Positions 1-5,530 of a stretch of DNA of 12,625 nt are shown piece after piece. This DNA is from Patescibacteria group bacterium (GTDB lineage Bacteria; Patescibacteriota; Minisyncoccia; Phycocordibacterales; UBA9973), in assembly GCA_019750345.1 (NCBI GenBank), contig JAIEON010000059.1, positions 1 to 12,625 on the forward strand. The letters are read 5' to 3'. The notes under the pieces are model-generated. The model was not told where the DNA came from. It ran no database searches and saw only the letters and a program-made list of their open reading frames with translations. How positions within the stretch are numbered: position 1 is the stretch's first letter; the number at the start of each line of letters is the position of its first letter. Position numbers and translations under genes: made by a program.

Positions 1-137
1 ATGCCGAATACTATTACTGCGATCAGAGTGGCGATGTATTGCTGTGGTTCCATAGGAATAAAACTAGCACATACTACACATCCAAGAAAACCGAACAATA
101 ATATCCATCCAATACCTTCTAATGTTTTACTTTTCAT
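1..137 (-). CDS. Small membrane protein, 3' end cut by the window edge
   Basis: The visible part is the N-terminal 45 residues, from an ATG at 137 (MKSKTLEGIGWILLFG...). It reads through to base 1 without a stop, so the C-terminus lies outside the window. A short basic N-terminus is followed by a hydrophobic stretch at about residues 11-27 and a second one from about residue 34 (YIATLIAVIVFG), consistent with a multi-pass inner-membrane protein or the start of one. I do not recognise a family. The gene follows grpE on the same strand but has its own strong promoter about 40 bp upstream. There is no Shine-Dalgarno sequence; the leader is A/T-rich. Being a real gene is supported by promoter, start and hydrophobic pattern together; no function can be assigned. 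Confidence 0.6.
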   Translation of the reverse strand, partial: MKSKTLEGIGWILLFGFLGCVVCASFIPMEPQQYIATLIAVIVFG

Positions 138-177
138 ATATTTATTTTTTAAATTTGTACTTTGTTTATTACTATAT

Positions 178-206
178 ATAATAGCACAAATATATTAAAA
201 AGTCAA
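178..206 (-). promoter_or_regulatory. Sigma70-type promoter for the membrane protein downstream of grpE
   Basis: On the minus strand a TTGACT -35 (201-206) is followed by a 17-nt spacer and a TATTAT -10 (178-183), which is preceded by TGC, an extended -10. It starts six bases after the grpE stop codon. Transcription would start near 171, giving an A/T-rich leader of roughly 34 nt with no Shine-Dalgarno sequence. I see no terminator between grpE and this promoter, so read-through from grpE is also possible. Confidence 0.7.
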
Positions 207-211
207 TAGTA

Positions 212-790
212 TTACTTATTGAGAGAATATACCGAAACACGAGCGGCGCGGAGAATGTTGTCGTTCAATCTATAGCCTTGCTGGAGTACTGATGCAATAG
301 TTTGATCCAAGGTAGCGTCATCAGTCGGAGTGTCTGATACTGCTTCGTGAAGTGTTGGATCAAATTTCTCCCCCACTACCCCAAACGCGGTGAAGCCTTT
401 TTCTTTGAGAGTATTCATGAGACCAGAATAAATATATTCTACACCCACACGCCAATTTGCATCTACCTTTTCCCAGGCTTCCTTATTGTTCATCGCAAGC
501 GCGAAACTATCTACGGTCGGGATAAGATCTTCGACAAAGTTTGCTTCAATAATTGAACGGAGACGCTTCTTGTCTTCATCTGCAGTCTTTAAGACATTGG
601 CATAGTCAGCACGAGAGCGTTGCCATCCATCAAGGTATTCTTGCTTTTCACTCGTAAGGACCTTAATTTTATCTCGAAGTTTCTTTACTTGGTCGGATCC
701 AGAGAGCTCTGTACCGTCTTCGTTACTTTCAACTATTTCTTCATCGTACACTATTTGATCTTCTTGTTCGTTTTGTTGTTCGTCCTTCAT
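212..790 (-). CDS. grpE: GrpE, nucleotide exchange factor of the DnaK chaperone
   Basis: GrpE releases ADP from DnaK and so drives its substrate cycle, working as a cytosolic dimer. This 192-residue protein has the family layout: an acidic, disordered N-terminus (about residues 1-30), a long helical coiled-coil part with the typical LDGWQRSRADYANVLK segment (about 53-68), and a C-terminal beta domain. That domain shows GEKFDPTLHEAV and the signature QQGYRLNDNILRAARVSV close to the end. The ATG at 790 is preferred over an upstream in-frame TTG at 805, because a consensus TATAAT ends exactly six bases before the ATG and the TTG would lie inside that promoter. dnaK and dnaJ are not adjacent, unlike in many genomes, and I see no CIRCE/HrcA operator. 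The stop codon is TAA. Confidence 0.95.
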   Translation of the reverse strand: MKDEQQNEQEDQIVYDEEIVESNEDGTELSGSDQVKKLRDKIKVLTSEKQEYLDGWQRSRADYANVLKTADEDKKRLRSIIEANFVEDLIPTVDSFALAMNNKEAWEKVDANWRVGVEYIYSGLMNTLKEKGFTAFGVVGEKFDPTLHEAVSDTPTDDATLDQTIASVLQQGYRLNDNILRAARVSVYSLNK

Positions 791-796
791 GTCTTG

Positions 797-802
797 ATTA
801 TA
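797..802 (-). promoter_or_regulatory. -10 element of grpE, leaderless spacing
   Basis: A perfect TATAAT on the minus strand is followed by six bases (CAAGAC) and then the grpE ATG, so a transcript would begin at or within a base of the start codon. No good -35 is visible; the upstream DNA is the T-tract of the preceding terminator. There is no Shine-Dalgarno sequence. Confidence 0.6.
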
Positions 803-817
803 CAAAAAATATGCAAT

Positions 818-848
818 AAAAAAAGCCTCCTCGAGATGAAGGGCTTTT
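818..848 (-). terminator. Intrinsic terminator of the small secreted-protein gene
   Basis: On the minus strand AAAAGCC-CTTC pairs with GAGG-(A bulge)-GGCTTTT around a five-base loop and is followed by seven T. It lies 18 bp past the stop of the upstream gene and only about 15 bp before the grpE -10 element. Confidence 0.8.
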
Positions 849-866
849 ATAGTTTTTTTATGAGGA

Positions 867-1193
867 CTACTCCTCTTCTTTCTTTTTACTTACCTGCTGT
901 TCTAATTCTTCATCTTTTTCTTTTCGAAGCTTTTGATACTTTTCATAATCACTTTCAGTGATATTGGTTACTTTTGCATTGTACTTTTTATATATAAAAG
1001 TATAGATGCCTTCAGTTTTTGTAATACTATAAGGACGTTCTGCTTGTGAGAATGCAAATGCACAGGCATTTTTTTGATCAAAGCTTTCTGCTACAACAGA
1101 GGGAATCTTGCGATAGTCTGTAGTGGTTACACTTTGCGCCTGAGTAGTAGTGATAAAGAAAAAGGATACTGCAATAAATGAAAATAATTTCAT
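867..1193 (-). CDS. Small predicted secreted protein with charged C-terminus
   Basis: This 108-residue protein begins with a clear Sec-type signal peptide: MK, a hydrophobic core LFSFIAVSFFFI, then TTTQAQ, with likely cleavage near residue 20. The mature part of about 88 residues has one cysteine (residue 44) and a short aromatic, beta-like middle (GIYTFIYKKYNAKV). Its end is highly charged and helical (about 80-108, rich in K and E), possibly a short coiled coil. There is no lipobox, and I do not recognise a family. It is a monocistronic unit between the ribosomal operon and grpE, with a near-consensus promoter upstream and an intrinsic terminator downstream. The ATG has an A-rich leader with no Shine-Dalgarno sequence. 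The strong promoter suggests substantial expression; the function is unknown. Confidence 0.75.
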   Translation of the reverse strand: MKLFSFIAVSFFFITTTQAQSVTTTDYRKIPSVVAESFDQKNACAFAFSQAERPYSITKTEGIYTFIYKKYNAKVTNITESDYEKYQKLRKEKDEELEQQVSKKKEEE

Positions 1194-1229
1194 GTTTTTT
1201 TATTTAATTGTTTGAAATGAACTTCTTTT

Positions 1230-1257
1230 ATTATAACCTATTATAGTTATAAGTCAA
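1230..1257 (-). promoter_or_regulatory. Strong sigma70-type promoter of the small secreted protein
   Basis: TTGACT (1252-1257), a 16-nt spacer and a perfect TATAAT (1230-1235) lie on the minus strand just behind the rpsI terminator. The predicted start site near 1223 leaves a leader of about 30 nt that is A-rich and has no Shine-Dalgarno sequence. Confidence 0.75.
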
Positions 1258-1275
1258 TGCATTGTCTATACAAAC

Positions 1276-1303
1276 AAAAACACCTCGTTTTTGAGGTGTT
1301 TTT
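1276..1303 (-). terminator. Intrinsic terminator of the alpha ribosomal operon
   Basis: A perfect 11-bp stem (AAAAACACCTC / GAGGTGTTTTT) with a six-base loop is followed on the minus strand by TTTTTGTTTG. It lies 17 bp past the rpsI stop and closes the infA-rpsI operon. The A-tract on the other side would also let it act on the opposite strand, but no plus-strand gene ends there. Confidence 0.9.
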
Positions 1304-1319
1304 GTAGAGTTCCAATAGA

Positions 1320-1730
1320 TTAACGTTTTGACCACTGTGGGGCTTTTCGAGCCTTCTTGAGACCGAATTTGCGACGTTCCTTGGCACGTGGATCACGCTT
1401 GAGGAATCCGTCAGCCTTGAGCTTAGTCTTGTCATCTTCGTTTTCTTTCACAAGAGCACGAGCGATACCGTGACGAACAGCTTCAGCTTGAGAGTGGATA
1501 CCACTTCCTTTTACGTGTACTGATACAGCGTAAACGTTTCCAACAGTCTTGAAAGGATCAGTAACAATCTTTTGCAATTCTTCTGTGACGAAGTATGTTG
1601 CAAGATCTTTGTCATTGATCACATATGACTCTTTAGTAGCAGCAGTGAGACGTACACGAGCTGTAGCAGTCTTGCGACGACCAATAGCTTCTATGTATCT
1701 TTTCTTAGTTGTAGTAGTAGTTTTTTCCAT
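1320..1730 (-). CDS. rpsI: Small ribosomal subunit protein uS9
   Basis: uS9 sits in the head of the 30S subunit, and its basic C-terminal tail reaches the P-site tRNA. The 136 residues carry a Thr/Lys-rich N-terminus and the conserved GRRKTATARV (17-26). The middle contains the GSGIHSQAEAVRHGIARAL-type segment, and the basic tail (DPRAKERRKFGLKKARKAPQWSKR region) ends in SKR, the tail that contacts tRNA. Length is normal for the family. It is the last gene of the operon, 10 bp after rplM, as in most bacteria where rplM and rpsI are paired. The leader before the ATG reads TTAACTTTTAAATT, with no Shine-Dalgarno sequence, and closely resembles the leader of rplQ. Confidence 0.97.
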   Translation of the reverse strand: MEKTTTTTKKRYIEAIGRRKTATARVRLTAATKESYVINDKDLATYFVTEELQKIVTDPFKTVGNVYAVSVHVKGSGIHSQAEAVRHGIARALVKENEDDKTKLKADGFLKRDPRAKERRKFGLKKARKAPQWSKR

Positions 1731-1740
1731 AATTTAAAAG

Positions 1741-2085
1741 TTAATCTGTAACTGTCAATGATTTCATCATTTCGTTACGGAGTTTGTTTGCAGGAAGCAT
1801 TCCTTTTACAGCAAGCATTACCACTTCACGATATCCTTTCTTTTCGACAACATGGGCCATGCTAGACTTTTTGAGTCCACCTGGGTATCCACTAAAAGAG
1901 AGGTATGTTTTTTCGATCATTTTTTGACCTGGCACTTTGAGCTTACCTGCATTTGATACAGTTACAGTGTTTCCTGAAAGGTTGTTACGAGTGTAGTTTA
2001 CGTCGTTCTTACCCATCAAAAGCACTGCTACTTCAGTAGCGAGGCGTCCCAATGATTTTCCTGTTGCGTCGATAGTATAGTTCAT
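1741..2085 (-). CDS. rplM: Large ribosomal subunit protein uL13, shortened
   Basis: uL13 is an early-assembling 50S protein that binds 23S rRNA. The 114 residues include the conserved IDATGKSLGRLATEVA near the start and the AVKGMLPANKLRNEMMKSLTV block near the end. The E. coli protein has 142 residues. Here the N-terminal strand before the DATGK motif is about 13 residues shorter, and the C-terminal extension after the K-LTV block is almost absent. No ATG, GTG or TTG in frame upstream before the rplQ stop region offers a longer start. The spacing to rplQ is 11 bp. The leader ends in TTAAAACT before the ATG, identical to the rpsK leader, with no Shine-Dalgarno sequence. The trimming fits the small ribosomal proteins of CPR bacteria. 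Confidence 0.95.
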   Translation of the reverse strand: MNYTIDATGKSLGRLATEVAVLLMGKNDVNYTRNNLSGNTVTVSNAGKLKVPGQKMIEKTYLSFSGYPGGLKKSSMAHVVEKKGYREVVMLAVKGMLPANKLRNEMMKSLTVTD

Positions 2086-2096
2086 AGTTTTAAGAA

Positions 2097-2453
2097 TTAT
2101 GCGAGAAATTCGATTACCGCCATAGGACTGGCATCACTCTTTCGGAGAGCGAGTTTGATAATACGAGTGTATCCACCAGCACGTTCAGTATAGCGAGGAG
2201 CAATATCTGAAATGAGTTTAGTAGCAACAGATTCGTTGTTGTAGAATCCAGCTACAATAAGACGGCGGTTCGCTAGTGTAGGATTCTTTGCTTTAGTAAC
2301 AAGCTTTTCAACGTAAGGACGAATCTCCTTCGCTTTAGCTTCTGTTGTCATGATACGTCCGTGTTGTACAAGAGACGCTGCTAGCCCCTTCAAAAGAGCT
2401 GAACGTTGGTTCTTGTCGCGGCCGAATTTTCTGTGTGCATCGTGGTGTCGCAT
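2097..2453 (-). CDS. rplQ: Large ribosomal subunit protein bL17
   Basis: bL17 is a bacterial 50S protein near the exit-tunnel side of the subunit. The 118 residues start with the characteristic MRHHDAHRKFGRDKNQRSALLKGLA and continue through LVQHGRIMTTEAKAKEIRPYVEKL, both family hallmarks, ending in a short beta-rich tail. Length matches the core bL17. It follows rpoA by 46 bp in the usual alpha-operon order. The leader ends TTAACTTTTTATT before the ATG, without a Shine-Dalgarno sequence. Confidence 0.97.
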   Translation of the reverse strand: MRHHDAHRKFGRDKNQRSALLKGLAASLVQHGRIMTTEAKAKEIRPYVEKLVTKAKNPTLANRRLIVAGFYNNESVATKLISDIAPRYTERAGGYTRIIKLALRKSDASPMAVIEFLA

Positions 2454-2499
2454 AATAAAAAGTTAAATGGTTTCTAGTAGTCGTATAGGTTATATCGTA

Positions 2500-3507
2500 T
2501 TAATCCTTCAAAGACAAGCCGAAGACCGCAAGAGCTTCACGGATTTCTGTGATACCCTTGTCTCCGATCCCGTCAATTTCGAGAAGATCGTCTGCATGTT
2601 TGCGTGCAATCCCTCCTACAGTGCGGATGTTTGCTGCTGAAAGTGCGTTCAGTGTACGAGTTGAAAGTCCAATAGCGTCGATGCGGTTTTTAAGCACATC
2701 AGTAACGTCTACTGAATCTTCATCACTTACAGTGTCTGCTGTTTCTTCAGTTGTTTCCAACTCTGCTACAGGAGCTTTTGCCGAGATTGCTGCTTGTATG
2801 TTAGCGATTACTTCACCACTGTCTACAGATACAATAGCTGCAAGTTGATCAATCATTGTTTTCACAGATGATTCAAGAGCAGCACGTGGTGCGATAGTTC
2901 CATCAGTTTCAATTGTGAGTCGAAGGCGGTTGAAGTTGGTCTTGTCTCCTACACGCATTTCCTCTACGTCGTAGCTCACGCGACGAATTGGAGAGAAAAT
3001 AGCATCCAAGAAAATAGTACCAATATCTGCCTTTTGCTTGTGGTGTGCTTCGCGAGAAACATACCCAAGACCACGTTCGATAGTAAGTTCGATATTGAGA
3101 CCAACCTTACCAGTGATTTCACAGATGTACTGATCAGTGTTTGCAACTGTTACTGATCCGTTTGGAGTAATATCTTTTGCAGTTACGATTCCTGGTCCTT
3201 TTGCAGAAAGAGTTACCGTAGCTGTTTCTTCAGTTGCGAGAGCAAAACGAATATTCTTGAGATTCAAAAGAATGTTAATAACATCTTCTTTTACACCTTC
3301 AATAGTACTAAATTCGTGTGATACACCGTCAATTTTCACTGCAGTAATAGCAGCTCCTTCTAGTGAAGAAAGGATAATACGTCGAAGACTGTTTCCAAGG
3401 GTGTAGCCGTATCCAGGTACAAGACCGTCGATCTCGAACACGCCCTTATTTGCTTCTTCAAGTACTGCTTTTGGTTTTGATGGTAGGATTATTGATTGCT
3501 CGCTCAT
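2500..3507 (-). CDS. rpoA: RNA polymerase alpha subunit
   Basis: Alpha dimerises to nucleate assembly of the core RNA polymerase, and its C-terminal domain binds UP elements and activators. The 335 residues show the N-terminal assembly domain (about 1-236) with GNSLRRIILSSLEGAAI (38-54) at the dimer interface. Next is an acidic, Glu/Asp/Thr-rich linker (about 247-270), then a complete C-terminal domain (about 271-335) with LSTRTLNALSAANIRTVGGIA and the helix-hairpin-helix LLEIDGIGDKGITEIREAL. Length is typical (329 in E. coli). A separate promoter lies in the 50-bp gap after rpsD with its -10 eight bases from the ATG, so alpha may be made both from the operon transcript and from its own near-leaderless mRNA. 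Confidence 0.98.
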   Translation of the reverse strand: MSEQSIILPSKPKAVLEEANKGVFEIDGLVPGYGYTLGNSLRRIILSSLEGAAITAVKIDGVSHEFSTIEGVKEDVINILLNLKNIRFALATEETATVTLSAKGPGIVTAKDITPNGSVTVANTDQYICEITGKVGLNIELTIERGLGYVSREAHHKQKADIGTIFLDAIFSPIRRVSYDVEEMRVGDKTNFNRLRLTIETDGTIAPRAALESSVKTMIDQLAAIVSVDSGEVIANIQAAISAKAPVAELETTEETADTVSDEDSVDVTDVLKNRIDAIGLSTRTLNALSAANIRTVGGIARKHADDLLEIDGIGDKGITEIREALAVFGLSLKD

Positions 3508-3515
3508 GGTGTTTT

Positions 3516-3544
3516 ATAATACAATTAATTTGTAATTATTGCAA
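3516..3544 (-). promoter_or_regulatory. Internal promoter in front of rpoA
   Basis: TTGCAA (3539-3544), a 17-nt spacer and TATTAT (3516-3521) on the minus strand, with the -10 ending eight bases before the rpoA ATG. A transcript from here would have a leader of only 1-2 nt. It fills the rpsD-rpoA gap, and there is no Shine-Dalgarno sequence for rpoA to use from the longer operon mRNA. Confidence 0.5.
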
Positions 3545-3557
3545 ATGGTGTGTTCTA

Positions 3558-4169
3558 TTATCGGCTATAGTACTCAAGAACAGTATCAAGCTGCAAAAAT
3601 GCTTCTGCATTCTTAGGTTTTGCAACCACTTCTGCAGAAAGAGCTTCAGGAGTAAGCTTAAGCCATGTTGGCCAAGTGTAATCCTTAACTTTTGTAGCAA
3701 AATCAGTAAAGATTGTACTCTTACGAGACCCTTCACGCACAACGATGATGTCACCAATGTGTACCTGTTGACTTGGAATCGTTGATTTTTTGCCATTAAC
3801 AACAAAGTGTCCATGACTTACGAGCTGACGTGCGAAACGACGAGTAGGAGCATAGCCAAGACGGTATACAACGTTATCGAGACGGTTTTCTAGTTGCTCA
3901 AAAAGTTTGTCCGCTACAGTCATACCTTTAACAGTTGTAGCAACCTTCACATAGTTTCCGAGCTGACGTTCACTAATACCATATGAGAAACGAACTTTCT
4001 GTTTCTCAATAAGTTGAGTACCGAAGTCAGAAAGAGCTTTAGGACGCTTCCCTTTTGTTGTTGTACGAGTTTTCTTTGCTTCACTCTGTACGTACTTTGC
4101 TGTCTGGCATTTTTCAAACATTCCTGCTCCCAGACGGCGACACATTTTGTATTTTGCGATGGTATTCAT
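3558..4169 (-). CDS. rpsD: Small ribosomal subunit protein uS4
   Basis: uS4 is a primary 16S rRNA-binding protein that starts assembly of the 30S body; in E. coli it also represses the alpha operon. The 203 residues include the N-terminal KMCRRLGAGMFEKC segment, the GISERQLGNYVK stretch and a clear S4 RNA-binding domain (about 93-150) with ENRLDNVVYRLGYAPTRRFARQLVSHGHF. Only two N-terminal cysteines are present (10 and 21), so this is not the four-cysteine zinc-binding form. Spacing to rpsK is 14 bp. The leader ends TTTAAAAAGATT, with no convincing Shine-Dalgarno sequence. Confidence 0.97.
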   Translation of the reverse strand: MNTIAKYKMCRRLGAGMFEKCQTAKYVQSEAKKTRTTTKGKRPKALSDFGTQLIEKQKVRFSYGISERQLGNYVKVATTVKGMTVADKLFEQLENRLDNVVYRLGYAPTRRFARQLVSHGHFVVNGKKSTIPSQQVHIGDIIVVREGSRKSTIFTDFATKVKDYTWPTWLKLTPEALSAEVVAKPKNAEAFLQLDTVLEYYSR

Positions 4170-4183
4170 AATCTTTTTAAAAA

Positions 4184-4618
4184 CTAAACTCTACGAGGTT
4201 TCTTAGGCTTTGGACCATTGTGTGGTACAGGAGTTTCATCCTTAATACCAAGCAATTCGATACCTGGGGCAACGAATGCACGGATCAAAGGTTCACGACC
4301 GCTTCCAACACCTTTTACTAATGCACGACATTCTTTGATACCAAGTACAGTTGCTTTTTCAGAGAGGATTTCTCCTACCTTAGATGCAGCAAATGGAGTA
4401 CCTTTCTTCGCACCTTTGAATCCAAGTGATCCAGCTGATGACCAGAATAGTACGTTTCCTTTTACGTCAGTTACTACAGCTTTCGTGTTGTTGAAAGTAG
4501 CTTCAATAGCAAGAATACATGATGTAATCTTTTTCTTTGGTGTACGCGCTCCTTGACGTGTGCGAGCGTTCGCATCTACCAACTGTCCTTCTTGTGTTGC
4601 AATTCGTTTTTTACCCAT
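4184..4618 (-). CDS. rpsK: Small ribosomal subunit protein uS11
   Basis: uS11 forms part of the 30S platform next to the E-site and contacts 16S rRNA. The 144 residues carry a basic, probably disordered N-terminal extension (about 1-30) before the core ITSCILAIEATFNNTKAVVTD. The core continues with GSLGFKGAKKGTPFAA and VKGVGSGREPLIRA, and ends in the hallmark DETPVPHNGPKPKKPRRV. The Asn-Gly pair at 134-135 is the family's isoaspartate site in E. coli. It lies 11 bp after rpsM. The leader is TTAAAACT before ATG, the same as for rplM, without a Shine-Dalgarno sequence. The stop is TAG. Confidence 0.97.
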   Translation of the reverse strand: MGKKRIATQEGQLVDANARTRQGARTPKKKITSCILAIEATFNNTKAVVTDVKGNVLFWSSAGSLGFKGAKKGTPFAASKVGEILSEKATVLGIKECRALVKGVGSGREPLIRAFVAPGIELLGIKDETPVPHNGPKPKKPRRV

Positions 4619-4629
4619 AGTTTTAATTA

Positions 4630-5010
4630 TTATGTCTTACTCTCCTTACGACGACCACTACCCATCGTGTTTCGAACATTACCACGAACTGTACGAGAGT
4701 TAGTCTTTGTGCGCTGTCCGTTTACCGGAAGACGCTTTACGTGACGAGTGCCACGGTAGCATTTGATATCCTTCAGACGCTTAACGTTTGCACTGATTTC
4801 ACGCTTAAGGTTACCTTCAATAGTACGATCTTCGATATCCTTACGGATAGCTGCTTCTTGTTCAAGAGTTACATCTGAACCTTTTGTTTCAGGAGTTACT
4901 CCATGAGAAATAAGGATTTTTGTTGCTGTGACACGACCAATACCATAAAGGGTTGTGAGGCCGATATCAAGTCTTTTTTCGTTGGGGATGTTTATACCGA
5001 GGATACGCAT
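4630..5010 (-). CDS. rpsM: Small ribosomal subunit protein uS13
   Basis: uS13 lies in the 30S head, forms bridges to the 50S subunit, and its tail touches P-site tRNA. The 126 residues show the N-terminal MRILGINIPNEKRLDIGLTT with the helix-hairpin-helix LYGIGRVTATKIL. The C-terminal motif GTRHVKRLPVNGQRTKTNSRTVRG (about 87-110) precedes a basic tail. Length is typical. The start at 5010 aligns with the family N-terminus. It follows rpmJ by 24 bp in canonical order, and there is no Shine-Dalgarno sequence upstream. Confidence 0.97.
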   Translation of the reverse strand: MRILGINIPNEKRLDIGLTTLYGIGRVTATKILISHGVTPETKGSDVTLEQEAAIRKDIEDRTIEGNLKREISANVKRLKDIKCYRGTRHVKRLPVNGQRTKTNSRTVRGNVRNTMGSGRRKESKT

Positions 5011-5034
5011 GTGAAAATGATGTTATTTAAAAGC

Positions 5035-5145
5035 TTATTGTTTTTGCTTGTGCTTAGGGTTATCACAAATCACCACCAAATGACGATTGCGTTTTACAAT
5101 CTTACACTTCTCGCACATTTTTTTAACAGTTGATTTGACTTTCAT
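5035..5145 (-). CDS. rpmJ: Large ribosomal subunit protein bL36
   Basis: bL36 is a tiny zinc-binding 50S protein. The 36 codons starting [20 protein letters not shown] encode the family in full, with the zinc ligands visible as C11, C14, C27 and H32, ending PKHKQKQ. This is the zinc-containing C+ form. The gene lies between infA and rpsM, the standard alpha-operon position. It is preceded by a 97-bp gap, long for this operon, that contains a stable stem-loop. There is no Shine-Dalgarno sequence; the leader is AAATTATTTGT before the ATG. The stop is TAA. Confidence 0.95.
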   Translation of the reverse strand: MKVKSTVKKMCEKCKIVKRNRHLVVICDNPKHKQKQ

Positions 5146-5172
5146 ACAAATAATTTATTGGAAAAAATTTAA

Positions 5173-5228
5173 CCGCGGATTTCGATATAATCTGTTTTTC
5201 AACAGTATTATCAAAATCGACTCGCCGG
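5173..5228 (-). promoter_or_regulatory. Long stem-loop between infA and rpmJ, possible attenuator or protein-binding site
   Basis: On the minus strand CTGTT-GAAA-AACAG forms a five-bp hairpin with a GNRA tetraloop. It is nested in an outer helix GATTTTGAT / ATCGAAATC (9 pairs, one G-T), with a further G/C-rich clamp CCGGCG / CGCGG at the base. A small A/T internal loop separates the helices. The 3' side is followed by TTAAATTTTTT, a broken T-tract, so partial termination is possible. It could equally be a binding site for one of the operon's ribosomal proteins. The structure is seen in the sequence; the role is inferred. Confidence 0.55.
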
Positions 5229-5242
5229 CTAGTATACACTAT

Positions 5243-5452
5243 CTACATTCTTCTGACAACACGTCCTTTTCCTCCATAGGGGTCAGGGATCAATTCAACA
5301 GTATCACCGATCAATACTTTGATGCGGTGTAGTCTCATTTTACCTGCAAGGTATGCAACAATTACAGTACCGTTTTCAAGCTCCACTCTAAACATTGTGT
5401 TTGGAAGGGCTTCTTGAACTGTACCTCGAACTGTTTCTGCTTGTGTGGCCAT
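5243..5452 (-). CDS. infA: Translation initiation factor IF-1
   Basis: IF-1 blocks the ribosomal A-site during initiation and helps IF-2 and IF-3. The 69 residues form a single S1/OB-fold domain, with the diagnostic GTVQEALPNTMFRVELENG followed by GKMR and a C-terminal part GDTVELIPDPYGGKGRVVRRM. Length is typical (72 in E. coli). It is the first gene of the ribosomal operon, with a good promoter about 15 bp upstream. secY, adk and map, which often precede it, are absent here. The predicted leader is about 8 nt (TGTAACAC), too short for a Shine-Dalgarno sequence. The stop is TAG. Confidence 0.97.
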   Translation of the reverse strand: MATQAETVRGTVQEALPNTMFRVELENGTVIVAYLAGKMRLHRIKVLIGDTVELIPDPYGGKGRVVRRM

Positions 5453-5466
5453 GTGTTACAAAGGAC

Positions 5467-5495
5467 ACTATACTAGATTTTTTTGGTACGGTCAA
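5467..5495 (-). promoter_or_regulatory. Main promoter of the infA-rpsI ribosomal operon
   Basis: TTGACC (5490-5495), an optimal 17-nt spacer and TATAGT (5467-5472) on the minus strand. The predicted start is about 8 nt before the infA ATG. The -35 element touches one arm of a dyad at 5494-5524. Confidence 0.8.
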
Positions 5496-5524
5496 CCACG
5501 TAAAGTAGCGAGTTTTACGGGGTT
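5494..5524 (-). repeat. Inverted repeat overlapping the -35 of the ribosomal operon promoter
   Basis: Eleven-base arms AACCACGTAAA (5494-5504) and TTTACGGGGTT (5514-5524) pair at ten of eleven positions around a nine-base loop. It lies between the stop of the baseplate-J-like gene and the infA promoter and shares two bases with the -35. No T-tract follows on the minus strand, so it is a poor intrinsic terminator. It may be an operator, or a 3'-end hairpin for the upstream mRNA. Confidence 0.5.
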
Positions 5525-5530
5525 ACAGGG

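Noticed and set aside
1..198. 65-codon open frame on the plus strand
   Set aside because: It runs antisense to the better supported minus-strand membrane protein and its promoter, has no promoter or start signal of its own, and its C-terminal hydrophobic run is a by-product of A/T-rich promoter DNA.
791..805. TTG start giving a five-residue longer GrpE
   Set aside because: The TTG overlaps the TATAAT box of grpE; the ATG at 790 has the correct promoter spacing and a normal acidic GrpE N-terminus.
4218..4556. 112-codon open frame on the plus strand opposite rpsK
   Set aside because: It is a shadow of the rpsK reading frame with no homology or start signal; the same applies to the plus-strand frames opposite rpoA, alaS and the baseplate-J-like gene.
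5228..5240. TATACT right after infA as a possible rpmJ promoter
   Set aside because: No matching -35, and the distance to the rpmJ start is about 85 bp with a stem-loop between, unlike the other promoters of the window; it is not distinguishable from chance.
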